DNA of 64,000 nucleotides from Anaerolineales bacterium. Lineage in GTDB: Bacteria; Chloroflexota; Anaerolineae; Anaerolineales; Anaerolineaceae. The notes below the pieces were generated by a model. The model saw only the letters and a program-made list of their open reading frames with translations. It searched no databases and had not been told where the DNA came from. The stretch spans positions 30,578-94,577 of the forward strand of contig JAGVAB010000174.1 in NCBI GenBank assembly GCA_020060485.1, written 5' to 3'. This document shows, in pieces, positions 52,929-61,464 of the stretch. The position numbers were made by a program, and so were the translations under genes. The number at the start of each line of letters is the position of its first letter. The first letter of the stretch is position 1.

Positions 52929-54053
52929 ATGACAACAGAAAAATCTTTTTCAAAAATTCCGTTTGTAGACCTTTCGGCGCAATATGCGTCCATTGCATCC
53001 GAGGTGAACCCCGCCATTCAGGGTGTAATTGACAGTTGTGCTTTTGTTTTGGGGCCGGAAGTGAAGAAGTTTGAGGAGGAGTTTGCAGCATTTTGTGATG
53101 TGCAATTTGCAGTCAGTGTGGACTCTGGGACTGCGGCGATTGAGCTTGCCCTGCGTGCCTTCGATATAGGGCCGGGTGATGAGGTGATCGCTCCGGCTAA
53201 TACTTTCATCGCCACGGTTTTGCCGATCACCCAATTGGGGGCACGGCCGGTGCTGGTGGACCATCATCCGGATACATACACGATTGACGTGGAAAAAATC
53301 GAAGCAGCGATCACCGATAAAACCAGGGTGATCATCCCGGTGCATCTTTACGGCCAGCCGGCAGACATGGACGCCATCATGGAAATTGCCCGGAGGCATA
53401 AATTGATCGTCATTGAAGATGCCTGCCAGGCGCATGGTACGCGTTATAAAGGCCGGCGGGTTGGCGGAATTGGCGACGCAGCAGCATTCAGCTTTTATCC
53501 GGGCAAGAATTTGGGTGCCTATGGTGATGGTGGAATGGTGGTGACCAACAACGCACAAACTGCTGACAGGCTGATGATGTTGCGCAATTATGGACAGCGC
53601 AAAAAATATCATCACGAACAGATAGGTTACAATCACCGGCTCGACTCGATCCAGGCGGCAGTTTTACGGGTGAAGCTGAAATATCTGGATGGGTGGAATC
53701 AAGCCCGGAGGGAGCATGCTGCATTGTATGGCAGTCTGCTGGCTGAATTGGGTGTTCATCCACCGGTGGTGCCGGATTATTCTGAACCGGTCTGGCATTT
53801 ATATGTGATCCGCGTGGAAGATCGCGAAGGTTTTCAGGCGTTTTTGGCAGAACACAAGGTTGATACGGGCATTCATTATCCAATCCCGATCCACTTGCAG
53901 GCTGCTTATCAATCGCTTGGGTACAAACAAGGCGATTTTCCGGTGACCGAGGCCTATGCCGATCGTCTGGTTTCACTACCGATGTATGCAGAATTGACTG
54001 ATGAAATGGTTTCTTATGTGGTTTCTGTAATGAAAGAATTTCTGCGAAAGTAG
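52929..54053 (+). CDS. DegT/DnrJ/EryC1 sugar aminotransferase, WbpE-like
   Basis: 374 residues, PLP-dependent transamination of a keto-sugar nucleotide. The PLP lysine is in FYPGKNLGAYGDGG; DSGTAAIELAL and EDACQAHGT are the other cofactor segments. The N-terminus PFVDLSAQYASI is typical of the family. It lies 12 bp after the WbpB-like dehydrogenase, which strongly suggests they act in sequence to make a 3-amino uronic acid for the hexapeptide acetyltransferase at 37304. A dTDP-3-amino-6-deoxyhexose enzyme is the main alternative. Confidence 0.9.
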   Translation: MTTEKSFSKIPFVDLSAQYASIASEVNPAIQGVIDSCAFVLGPEVKKFEEEFAAFCDVQFAVSVDSGTAAIELALRAFDIGPGDEVIAPANTFIATVLPITQLGARPVLVDHHPDTYTIDVEKIEAAITDKTRVIIPVHLYGQPADMDAIMEIARRHKLIVIEDACQAHGTRYKGRRVGGIGDAAAFSFYPGKNLGAYGDGGMVVTNNAQTADRLMMLRNYGQRKKYHHEQIGYNHRLDSIQAAVLRVKLKYLDGWNQARREHAALYGSLLAELGVHPPVVPDYSEPVWHLYVIRVEDREGFQAFLAEHKVDTGIHYPIPIHLQAAYQSLGYKQGDFPVTEAYADRLVSLPMYAELTDEMVSYVVSVMKEFLRK

Positions 54054-54101
54054 TGCGTTTGTTCTTGTTGGAACGGGTTCAGCCCAAAGGAGGGTACTCG
54101 C

Positions 54102-55412
54102 ATGGAACTGATTAATTACCTGAATATCCTGGTGCGCAGGAAGTGGATCATCATTCTGACCACTTTGTTTGCTGTATTGGTGGTAACCGTGGGTGCATTG
54201 ACTACGCCAACCAAATATACCGCTACAACGCGCATACGTATTCTGACCGCCAGATCTGGCGGAGCAGACTATGTTGATTACAACATTCAATATGCGGAAA
54301 GGTTGGCAGGTACTTATGTGGATATTGCCACAAGCACCCCGATCATTGAAGCCTTGAGCACTTACGTTTCACCGTTACCGAAGATCACTGTACAGGTGAT
54401 TCCCAACACGGAACTGATTGAAATTGCAGCTGAGAGCAGTGATCCGGCATTGGCGCAGTTTTCTGCCAATAAACTCTCCGAGATTTTGATCGTACAGAGC
54501 CGGGAGATCTATGGCTCAGACACCAAGCTGTATGTGATCGACCCGGCGGCCTATCCAGCCAAGCCATCCAGTCCCAACCCATTCCTGCTGATTGCCTTAA
54601 GCCTGGTGGCAGGGTTGATCGGCGGCGTTGGTCTGGCGTTCCTTTTTGAGAGTCTGGACACCCGGCTGTATACCGATTGGGAAATCCAGTCGCTGACGGA
54701 TTTGCCGGTGATTGGCGATATTCCAGATGATAAGCGGCGCGGGTCAGAGAGACTGATATTAGACAGTCTTTTGCAGGCAGAGTCATTCCGCCGGCTGCGT
54801 ACCAATCTGTTTGCTCCGGCAACCAACCAGAACCTGAAAACTTTCCTGGTGACAAGTTCAGTGCGTCATGATGGACGTTCCACTGTCACAGCCAATCTGG
54901 GTGTGGTGATGGGGCAGGCCAAGCGCAAGGTGATTGTGGTGGATGCAGACCTGAGAAAGCCAAACATTCATGAGCTTTTTGACCTGGAAAATGATTGTGG
55001 ATTGAGCGATGTGCTTTCTGGCAAAGTGGATCTGGAAAAGGCGATCAAACCGACTGCTTACCCATTGGTGAGTGTGTTGACCAGCGGACCGCAGCCATGG
55101 GATCCGGAGCTTCTGGGAACAACAGAGATGAATGCAGTGCTGCAAAATCTGGCAGAAAAGTTTGATATTGTTCTGCTGGATTCGCCTTCATCAGTATCAG
55201 TAACCGATCCGGCAGTCCTGGCTCCAAAAGTGGATGCCGTCCTACTGGTGGTGCGGCACGGCTGGGTACGCCGGGAAGCTTTGCAATACACAATGCGCAA
55301 CTTGCGGGGCGTAGGTGCCAATGTGCTGGGTATTATCACCAACCGCACAGAAATGGGTACCAGTTCTCGTTTGTTAAGGATGCAGCGCCAATCTGCTCCC
55401 CCAGAGGTTTAA
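54102..55412 (+). CDS. Wzz/BY-kinase-like fusion with altered Walker A motif
   Basis: 436 residues: an N-terminal chain-length-determinant domain with two membrane segments (about 15-35 and 161-183), the periplasmic part between them, and a C-terminal tyrosine-kinase-like ATPase domain. Walker A' VIVVDADLR (Asp281, Asp283) and Walker B VLLDSPSS (Asp360) are kept. The Walker A region reads RHDGRST (258-261 GRST) where GEGKST is expected, so the nucleotide-binding lysine is replaced by Arg259. The C-terminal tyrosine cluster used for autophosphorylation is also absent. It probably acts in chain-length control, perhaps without kinase activity. Confidence 0.85.
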   Translation: MELINYLNILVRRKWIIILTTLFAVLVVTVGALTTPTKYTATTRIRILTARSGGADYVDYNIQYAERLAGTYVDIATSTPIIEALSTYVSPLPKITVQVIPNTELIEIAAESSDPALAQFSANKLSEILIVQSREIYGSDTKLYVIDPAAYPAKPSSPNPFLLIALSLVAGLIGGVGLAFLFESLDTRLYTDWEIQSLTDLPVIGDIPDDKRRGSERLILDSLLQAESFRRLRTNLFAPATNQNLKTFLVTSSVRHDGRSTVTANLGVVMGQAKRKVIVVDADLRKPNIHELFDLENDCGLSDVLSGKVDLEKAIKPTAYPLVSVLTSGPQPWDPELLGTTEMNAVLQNLAEKFDIVLLDSPSSVSVTDPAVLAPKVDAVLLVVRHGWVRREALQYTMRNLRGVGANVLGIITNRTEMGTSSRLLRMQRQSAPPEV

Positions 55413-55448
55413 TGGTATGGGGAGCGTGATGCGCTCCGGGAGGTTGAC

Positions 55449-56924
55449 GTGGCCAGTATTTATTCCAGGCCCGAATCCAAGGGCTTTGATATAACCATTC
55501 AGTTGATCCTGGCTGTTTTGGTAGGGGTGGCATTGGGGAGCATCTCCCTGGTGCTATCCCCTTTCTGGACCATCGCCGGCATCATCGGGCTGGTGGTGGT
55601 TCTGATTGCGATCAAATGGCCAGAACTTTCCATTCTGGCAGTGATTGCCGCACTTTGCACCATTTTACCGGAAGAGAGCATGCCGGTGATCAATATTGGC
55701 ACTGGCCGGTTGTACATGACAGAGCCGATCCTGCTTGGATTATACACAATCGTGATTGTGCGCTGGCTGGTTGACCGTTCCTTCCGCCTGGTGCATACCC
55801 CGCTTGATCTACCGTTGCTTTTGTTTTATATCTGGGCGATGGGTACGACGGTTATTGCCGTAGTGCAGGGCAGGGCAGAACCTGCCGGCTTCATTCCAGA
55901 GGTTCGAATTGCTTCGTATTACCTGATCTTTTTTGTCATCACAAATCTTGTGCGTGAGAAGCAGCAACTGGAAAGATTGATACAGGGTTTCTTCTTTTTT
56001 GCAACGGTCGTGGCGGTTGCCATGATCTATCAATACACCATGGGAACCTCAGTTGCTTTTCTTTCGGGGCGGGTGGAAGTTCTGGAGACTGCGGGTACTG
56101 TCCGATCAGATGTTACCCGGATCACTGATACCTCAGGGGAGGGAATCATCACCCTGGCCTTCATCCTGAAATCTGTGTTGTTGATGACCAAGAGCATCAA
56201 AGTACAGCGTGTACCGGCACTTGTGCAATGGGTTTTGTTTGGCGTGGCGTTGATCATGAGCTTTAACCGCACCCATTGGGTGGTCAGCGGCTTGATCATC
56301 CTCGTAACCGCATTGATTGTGCGTGGCGAAATGCGTCAACGGTTGCTTAAATGGGCATTGATCATTATCTACCTGGTGCCATTGGCAGCGATCCCCTTGT
56401 TGGTCATGCCTGAATCCAAAGCGGGAAAATTGGTTATCGCGGCTGTAGAGCGTATTGCAACTGTAACCGATAGCGAATCCTATGCCAAAGGCTCAAACAC
56501 CAGCACGATTCGCTGGCGGGATTTTGAATATACCTATGGATTTCGTCAGGTGCAACAACACCCGGTATTGGGAGTGGGACTGGGTGCGGATTACCGTCCG
56601 GCGGTGTTTGGTATCGATGATGAATACTTTGACGGCCGCGGATATACACATAATGCGCACTTGTGGCTGGCTGTCAAGACGGGCTTGGTGGGTTATCTGC
56701 TTTTCATGTGGCTGGCAGTCCTTTTTGTGTGGCGGGGATTCAAACACTGGAATCAAATTGAAGATGGTCATTTGAAATCTGTTGTCCTGGGAACGTCCCT
56801 GGCGATGGCAGGTTTGATTATTGCCGGAATTTTGCATCCGATCTTCATGACATTGTTCTGGACGCCGCTTTTGGGCTGGATGTTTGGCGTGAATGAGGTT
56901 ATCTATCGATTGGAAGCCGTATAG
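55449..56924 (+). CDS. O-antigen ligase / polymerase-like membrane protein (Wzy/WaaL family)
   Basis: 491 residues with about 11 hydrophobic segments and one large extracytoplasmic loop near 310-410. The loop contains QQHPVLGVGLGADYRP, which matches the conserved pattern of the ligase/polymerase family, and HNAHLWLAVKTGLVGYL follows with a conserved His. It would polymerise or attach repeat units outside the membrane. The GTG start at 55449 is 5 bases after GGGAGG. It ends the plus-strand operon before a bidirectional terminator. Confidence 0.88.
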   Translation: MASIYSRPESKGFDITIQLILAVLVGVALGSISLVLSPFWTIAGIIGLVVVLIAIKWPELSILAVIAALCTILPEESMPVINIGTGRLYMTEPILLGLYTIVIVRWLVDRSFRLVHTPLDLPLLLFYIWAMGTTVIAVVQGRAEPAGFIPEVRIASYYLIFFVITNLVREKQQLERLIQGFFFFATVVAVAMIYQYTMGTSVAFLSGRVEVLETAGTVRSDVTRITDTSGEGIITLAFILKSVLLMTKSIKVQRVPALVQWVLFGVALIMSFNRTHWVVSGLIILVTALIVRGEMRQRLLKWALIIIYLVPLAAIPLLVMPESKAGKLVIAAVERIATVTDSESYAKGSNTSTIRWRDFEYTYGFRQVQQHPVLGVGLGADYRPAVFGIDDEYFDGRGYTHNAHLWLAVKTGLVGYLLFMWLAVLFVWRGFKHWNQIEDGHLKSVVLGTSLAMAGLIIAGILHPIFMTLFWTPLLGWMFGVNEVIYRLEAV

Positions 56925-56943
56925 AAATTGGCCGGTATGCATC

Positions 56944-56984
56944 ACAAAAAGAGAGGAATGCATAATGCTTTCCTCTCTTTTTGT
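56944..56984. terminator. Bidirectional terminator after the polymerase gene
   Basis: Arms 56944-56958 and 56970-56984 (15 bp, perfect) around an 11-base loop, with A and T runs built into the arms. It serves the plus-strand polysaccharide operon and probably the converging small gene. Confidence 0.88.
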
Positions 56985-56986
56985 CC

Positions 56987-57023
56987 AACCGCACACCGAG
57001 TTGGTCGAGGTGTCGGTTCGATT
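56987..57023. repeat. Short dispersed repeat, copy 2
   Basis: AACCGCACACCGAG continuing to GGTGTCGGTTCGATT, with imperfectly self-complementary ends. It is about 85% alike to the copy at 60203 and stands 2 bases after the terminator hairpin. Confidence 0.6.
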
Positions 57024-57106
57024 AATTCAACATTTTTAAGGCTGGCTTGGAAATACCTGAATCGTTAATGGGCAACTGGATGGAAATGGCCAGATTCTGT
57101 TGGGGT

Positions 57107-57679
57107 TCATTCATACGTGAAATGAATCGAGGCTTTGCATAGTCTTTCGGCTTGTTGAACATTGGCTTTATTCTCATCCATCGAGATAAAATTGACCAGA
57201 AAGGCTTCCCATAAAAAGACCCATCCACCGATGTGCAGACCTTCATTTGCGATTTCAAAAACTACATTATTCGCCATCAACGGTGTTGAGAGCACGGCGG
57301 TGGTGATGAAGGCAAGTGAGATCAGCACGTACTTGACGGCCTGGAGTCTTTTTTGGCGGATTTCCTGACGGGTGCGGTTGGCCAGATAGGAATAATAATA
57401 TCGGATACCAGCCACGACTTCGTTTTCCAACAAATTCTGTGCGTTTTGTGCAGTGATGTGGATGGCTAACTCGAGGGGATGCCGGTCAGGGATTTCGTTG
57501 GTGCATTCTTCCAGAAAAGTGACGAAATCATAGGAAAGGTCTTTGCGGCGAATGGGCGAGTGGTCAAGTTTGTTGAACAGGTCATCATATTTTTCGATGA
57601 TCACAGGTATGGTGAATGTACCGGTGGCTGGGTCGAAGGCATAGATCTCGGTCAGATAGGCTGGAATTTTTGAATTCAT
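57107..57679 (-). CDS. Hypothetical membrane protein
   Basis: 190 residues, no family recognised. A hydrophilic N-terminal part (1-110) with several acidic residues precedes two hydrophobic segments (about 115-132 and 145-165) and a short acidic tail. The upstream sequence has only a weak Shine-Dalgarno (AAGGA at some distance), so the start is uncertain. It is convergent with the polysaccharide operon and divergent from nfnAB. It resembles a small membrane-anchored sensor or chaperone by layout only. Confidence 0.6.
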   Translation of the reverse strand: MNSKIPAYLTEIYAFDPATGTFTIPVIIEKYDDLFNKLDHSPIRRKDLSYDFVTFLEECTNEIPDRHPLELAIHITAQNAQNLLENEVVAGIRYYYSYLANRTRQEIRQKRLQAVKYVLISLAFITTAVLSTPLMANNVVFEIANEGLHIGGWVFLWEAFLVNFISMDENKANVQQAERLCKASIHFTYE

Positions 57680-57892
57680 GACGGTTTATTTTTGTAAGAA
57701 AGGATTCCTGGCGGCCTTGTTCATCATAGCGCATTTTGCTGCTCAATGCAATCTGACTATACAATATGAGCAATTTTTTAAGTAAAACAGTAGTTTGTCA
57801 TATTTACGAAAAAAGGACTTTAGCGGTATGATTGAGTACTTCAATATTTTAATTTCCCTTAATTTCAATGATTACCAGTAGAGGATGAATTT

Positions 57893-60142
57893 ATGAATCG
57901 CATTGTATCATCAGAGTATATTGCCCCTGCCATTAAGAAGCTGGTGGTTGAGCACCCGGAAATTGCCCGCAAACGAAAACCAGGCCAATTTGTGATTGTT
58001 CACATTGATGAGCACGGTGAACGTGTGCCGTTGACTCTGGTTGACTCTGACCCAAAAGCTGGAACGATCACCTTGATCGTTCAGGAGGCGGGAAAAAGCA
58101 CGAAGCAACTGAACAGTCTGCCAGAGGGTGGTTTTATTGAAGATGTACTGGGGCCTTTGGGACATGCTTCGGAAGTTGAAAGGTATGGCACTGCTGTGGT
58201 GATCGGCGGCGGCGTTGGCACCGGAGTGGCTTATCCCAATGCGGTGGCACTCAAAGAGGCCGGGAATTATGTGATCTCCATCACCGGGGCCAGGAACAAG
58301 GATTATGTGATTCTGGAAGATGAATTACGCCGGGTGAGCGATGAGACCCACGTTACCACAGATGATGGCAGTTATGGGTATCATGGGTTCACCACCCAGA
58401 AACTGAAAGAGTTGATCGATTCCGGAAAACAGATTGATTATGTGCTGGCGATTGGCCCAATGCCGATGATGCGGGCGGCAGCAGAAGTAACCCGACCGTA
58501 TGGCATTAAGACAGTGGTTAGTTTGAACACGATCATGGTGGACGGTACGGGCATGTGCGGTGGCTGTCGGGCGGTTGTGGGCGGCGAGACCAAGTTCGCC
58601 TGTGTGGATGGGCCGGAATTTGACGGCCATCTGGTTGATTTTGACGTTTTGATGAAACGCGGCCGGGCGTATGCCCACGAAGAAGAAGAGTCCTTCTGCC
58701 GGCTGGATCTGCAATTGGATAAACTTGTGCCCACACCAGCAGAGCGGCGCAAAATTCCCCGCCAGAGAATGCCGGAGCAGGATCCGCTGGCACGGGTGCA
58801 AAACTTCAACGAAGTCAACCTGGGGTTCACCGAAGAACTCTTGCAGATCGAAGCCCAGCGCTGTTTGCAATGCAAGAAGCCGCTGTGTGTGGATGGCTGC
58901 CCGGTGGGGGTGAAGATCCCGCAGTTCATCGACAAGATCCTTGAGCGGGATTATGTGACGGCTTCGCGCATCATCAAGGAGGACAACGTCCTGGCTGAAG
59001 TGTGCAGCCGGGTGTGTCCTCAATCGGAGCAGTGCGAAGGTCATTGCATTCTCAGCAAGAAGGGCGATGCAGTCTCGATTGGCGCCTTGGCGCGCTATGT
59101 TACCACCTATGAACGTGAGCTTGGTTTAAAGGAACCCCCCAAAATCAAACCAAAGACGGGCAGGAAGGTGGCTATTATTGGTTCGGGTCCTTCCAGCTTG
59201 AGCTGCGCCGGCGATTTGATCCGTGAGGGGCATGATGTGACCGTTTTCGAGGCGTTGCATGAGTTTGGCGGCGTGCTGGCTTATGGCATTCCTGAGTTCC
59301 GCCTTCCCAAAAATATTGTGAAGGAAGATGTGTCGGGTTTAAAGCAGCTGGGTGTTGAATTTCGCAAAAACGTGGTGATTGGTTCCACTTATACCATTGA
59401 TGAATTGATGAATGAACAGGGATATGAAGCGGTGTTCATCGGGGTGGGAGCCGGGCTGCCGCGCTTTATGAACATTCCGGGTGAGAACCTGGTGGGCATC
59501 TATTCTTCCAACGAGTTTCTCACCCGGGTCAATTTGATGAAAGCCTATCAGTTCCCGGATTATGATACGCCAGTGTTTGACTGTCAGGACAAGGTCGTGG
59601 CGGTGATCGGCGGCGGAAATACCGCCCTGGACTCTGTGCGTGTAGCCAAACGGCTCGGGGCACGCCGGGCGTATATCATTTACCGGCGCACAGAAGAAGA
59701 AATGCCGGCCCGCCTGGAAGAAGTTCATCATGCCAAAGCGGAAGGGATCATTTTTGAATTCCTGCGTAATCCGGTTGCCTTCATCGGCGATGAAAAAGGT
59801 TGGTTGAAAGGCATGAAACTGGAGCGCATGGAATTGGGCGAGCCGGATGCGTCCGGCCGGCGGCGGCCAGTTCCGGTAGCTTGTTCAGAATATGACATGG
59901 AAGTGGATATGGTGGTGGTTGCTGTGGGAAATGGCTCGAATCCCATCATTGAAAGGACCACCCCTGACCTGGCATTCAACAAATGGGGCAATATCGTTGT
60001 GGACAGTGAAACCATGCAGACTAACAAGCAAGGTGTTTATGCTGGCGGCGATATTGTTACTGGTGGGGCAACTGTCATTCTGGCCATGGGCGCAGGGCGC
60101 AAGGCAGCCAAGGCCATCAATGAATATTTGTTGACACTTTAA
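57893..60142 (+). CDS. nfnAB: Fused NfnAB: NADH-dependent ferredoxin:NADP+ oxidoreductase
   Basis: 749 residues that join the two normally separate subunits of the electron-bifurcating transhydrogenase. Residues 1-280 are NfnA-like: an FAD domain (KPGQFVIVHIDEHGERVPLTL), an NAD domain (GGGVGTGVAYP) and a Cys-rich [2Fe-2S] region with MCGGCR and FACVDGPEFDGH. Residues 300-749 are NfnB-like, as in the glutamate synthase small subunit: [4Fe-4S] cysteines near 325-338 and 366-380, an FAD motif GSGPSSLS near 429, and an NADPH motif GGGNTALDSV near 572. It couples NADH plus reduced ferredoxin to two NADPH, or the reverse. AGAGGATG precedes the ATG. The fusion is known in some anaerobes. Confidence 0.92.
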   Translation: MNRIVSSEYIAPAIKKLVVEHPEIARKRKPGQFVIVHIDEHGERVPLTLVDSDPKAGTITLIVQEAGKSTKQLNSLPEGGFIEDVLGPLGHASEVERYGTAVVIGGGVGTGVAYPNAVALKEAGNYVISITGARNKDYVILEDELRRVSDETHVTTDDGSYGYHGFTTQKLKELIDSGKQIDYVLAIGPMPMMRAAAEVTRPYGIKTVVSLNTIMVDGTGMCGGCRAVVGGETKFACVDGPEFDGHLVDFDVLMKRGRAYAHEEEESFCRLDLQLDKLVPTPAERRKIPRQRMPEQDPLARVQNFNEVNLGFTEELLQIEAQRCLQCKKPLCVDGCPVGVKIPQFIDKILERDYVTASRIIKEDNVLAEVCSRVCPQSEQCEGHCILSKKGDAVSIGALARYVTTYERELGLKEPPKIKPKTGRKVAIIGSGPSSLSCAGDLIREGHDVTVFEALHEFGGVLAYGIPEFRLPKNIVKEDVSGLKQLGVEFRKNVVIGSTYTIDELMNEQGYEAVFIGVGAGLPRFMNIPGENLVGIYSSNEFLTRVNLMKAYQFPDYDTPVFDCQDKVVAVIGGGNTALDSVRVAKRLGARRAYIIYRRTEEEMPARLEEVHHAKAEGIIFEFLRNPVAFIGDEKGWLKGMKLERMELGEPDASGRRRPVPVACSEYDMEVDMVVVAVGNGSNPIIERTTPDLAFNKWGNIVVDSETMQTNKQGVYAGGDIVTGGATVILAMGAGRKAAKAINEYLLTL

Positions 60143-60163
60143 CCGCAATCTGGATCGTATAAC

Positions 60164-60193
60164 AAAAATGCCCAGGTCTCTCCGGACATTTTT
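60164..60193. terminator. Terminator-like hairpin after nfnAB
   Basis: AAAAATG (60164-60170) and CATTTTT (60187-60193) pair, with two further G-C pairs inside across one mismatch, followed or preceded by T/A runs on either strand. It probably serves nfnAB and the converging phosphofructokinase-like gene. Confidence 0.6.
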
Positions 60194-60202
60194 GGATTAT
60201 CA

Positions 60203-60236
60203 AACCGTACATCGATGGTCGAGGTGTCAGTTTGAT
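60203..60236. repeat. Short dispersed repeat, copy 3
   Basis: AACCGTACATCGA continuing to GGTGTCAGTTTGATT; closely similar to the copy at 56987 and more distantly to 37267. It again follows a terminator-like hairpin by about 10 bases. Confidence 0.6.
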
Positions 60237-60252
60237 TGGGGGTTGGATTGAA

Positions 60253-61377
60253 TCAGTCGCCAAAGACGGTGCCGACGCGTTTTGCTCCCAATATCCAGGG
60301 ATGATCCAGGGGGATTTTTTTGGTCTTGCCGGCCACATTCTCCAGAGGCACGGCAGCGGTGTGTCCAGACTGCATGGCAATCATGACGCCAAACTTGCCT
60401 TTGTGGATCATTTCCGCGCACATTGTGCCAAGCTGGGTGGCAAGCAGACGGTCGGCGGAAGAGGGAGCGCCACCGCGCAACAGATGGCCCAGGATGGTCA
60501 CACGGGTTTCCAGTCCGGTGAAAGTGCGCAGACGATCCGCCAGCAACAGGGTATTGCCCTGCATCTGGTTTTGGATGCGCTCCAGTTGTTGGGCAATCTC
60601 GGATTGGTCATCGCCAGTACGCAGGCGCTCATTCATTTTGTGGGAATGTTCAAAGAATTCAACATAATCCAGGGACATGGCGCTTTCAGCCACCGCTACA
60701 ATGCTGAAACGTTTTCCGGAGGACCGGCGGTTATTGATGGCCTTTGCGACGACTTCCGGGTCATAAGGGATCTCCGGAATAAGGATGACATCCGCTCCAC
60801 CTGAGATGCCTGCACCCAAAGTCAGCCAGCCAGCTTCGCGCCCCATGATCTCCACGATCATGATGCGGTGGTGGCTGTGCGCAGTGCTGTGCAGACGGTC
60901 GATGGCTTCTGTTGCCACGCCCAGTGCGCTGTCAAACCCGACGGCTGTGTCTGTTTCGGCGATATTGTTGGTGATCGATTTGGGGATGGTCAGGATATTC
61001 AGTCCTTTGTTTTTCAAGATCAGGGCAGATGCTTGGGTTTCGTGCCCACCCAAACAGACCAGGGCATTCAATTTATGCTTTTTGTAGGTTTCGACAGCCT
61101 GATCGGTACGGTCTTCAAACTTGCCATCTTCTGCCGGGTAATTCTCAATGCTGTCCCGGCTGGTACCGAGAATGGTGCCGCCATCGGTCAGGATGCCGGA
61201 AAGTTCCGAGCCGATGATCTCGATGGATTGATCTTCAATCAGCCCTTGAAAGCCATCCGTAAAGCCAATCAATTCCATGCCAAAAGCACCCTGGGCAGCT
61301 TTACCAATGCCGCGGATGGTGGCGTTAAGCCCCGGGCTGTCGCTGCCCGCCGTTAAAATGCCAATGCGTTTTGTCAT
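60253..61377 (-). CDS. Phosphofructokinase-family protein with altered active site
   Basis: 374 residues clearly of the PfkA fold: DGFQGLI, GGTILGTSR, VGFDSALGVATEAIDRLHSTAHSH and MGREAGWLTL are in the expected order. Key catalytic motifs differ. GSDSPG (11-16) replaces GGDxPG, GGHET (110-114) replaces GGDGS or GGEDT, and PKSITNN (132-138) replaces PKTIDND, so the catalytic Asp is Thr136 and the next Asp is Asn138. It may be a diverged kinase with another substrate or a regulatory pseudoenzyme. GAGGAAAAT precedes the ATG at 61377; the longer frame to 61434 is rejected. It lies 87 bp downstream of a GT1-family gene. The usual product name (6-phosphofructokinase) is therefore doubtful. Confidence 0.78.
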   Translation of the reverse strand: MTKRIGILTAGSDSPGLNATIRGIGKAAQGAFGMELIGFTDGFQGLIEDQSIEIIGSELSGILTDGGTILGTSRDSIENYPAEDGKFEDRTDQAVETYKKHKLNALVCLGGHETQASALILKNKGLNILTIPKSITNNIAETDTAVGFDSALGVATEAIDRLHSTAHSHHRIMIVEIMGREAGWLTLGAGISGGADVILIPEIPYDPEVVAKAINNRRSSGKRFSIVAVAESAMSLDYVEFFEHSHKMNERLRTGDDQSEIAQQLERIQNQMQGNTLLLADRLRTFTGLETRVTILGHLLRGGAPSSADRLLATQLGTMCAEMIHKGKFGVMIAMQSGHTAAVPLENVAGKTKKIPLDHPWILGAKRVGTVFGD

Positions 61378-61464
61378 ATTTTCCTCGCCAATTTGAACGA
61401 TGTCATAAAAATAGTTTACCACGAACGGCTGCAAACGATGACTGCGGGGTCAGGATGGGGGGAA

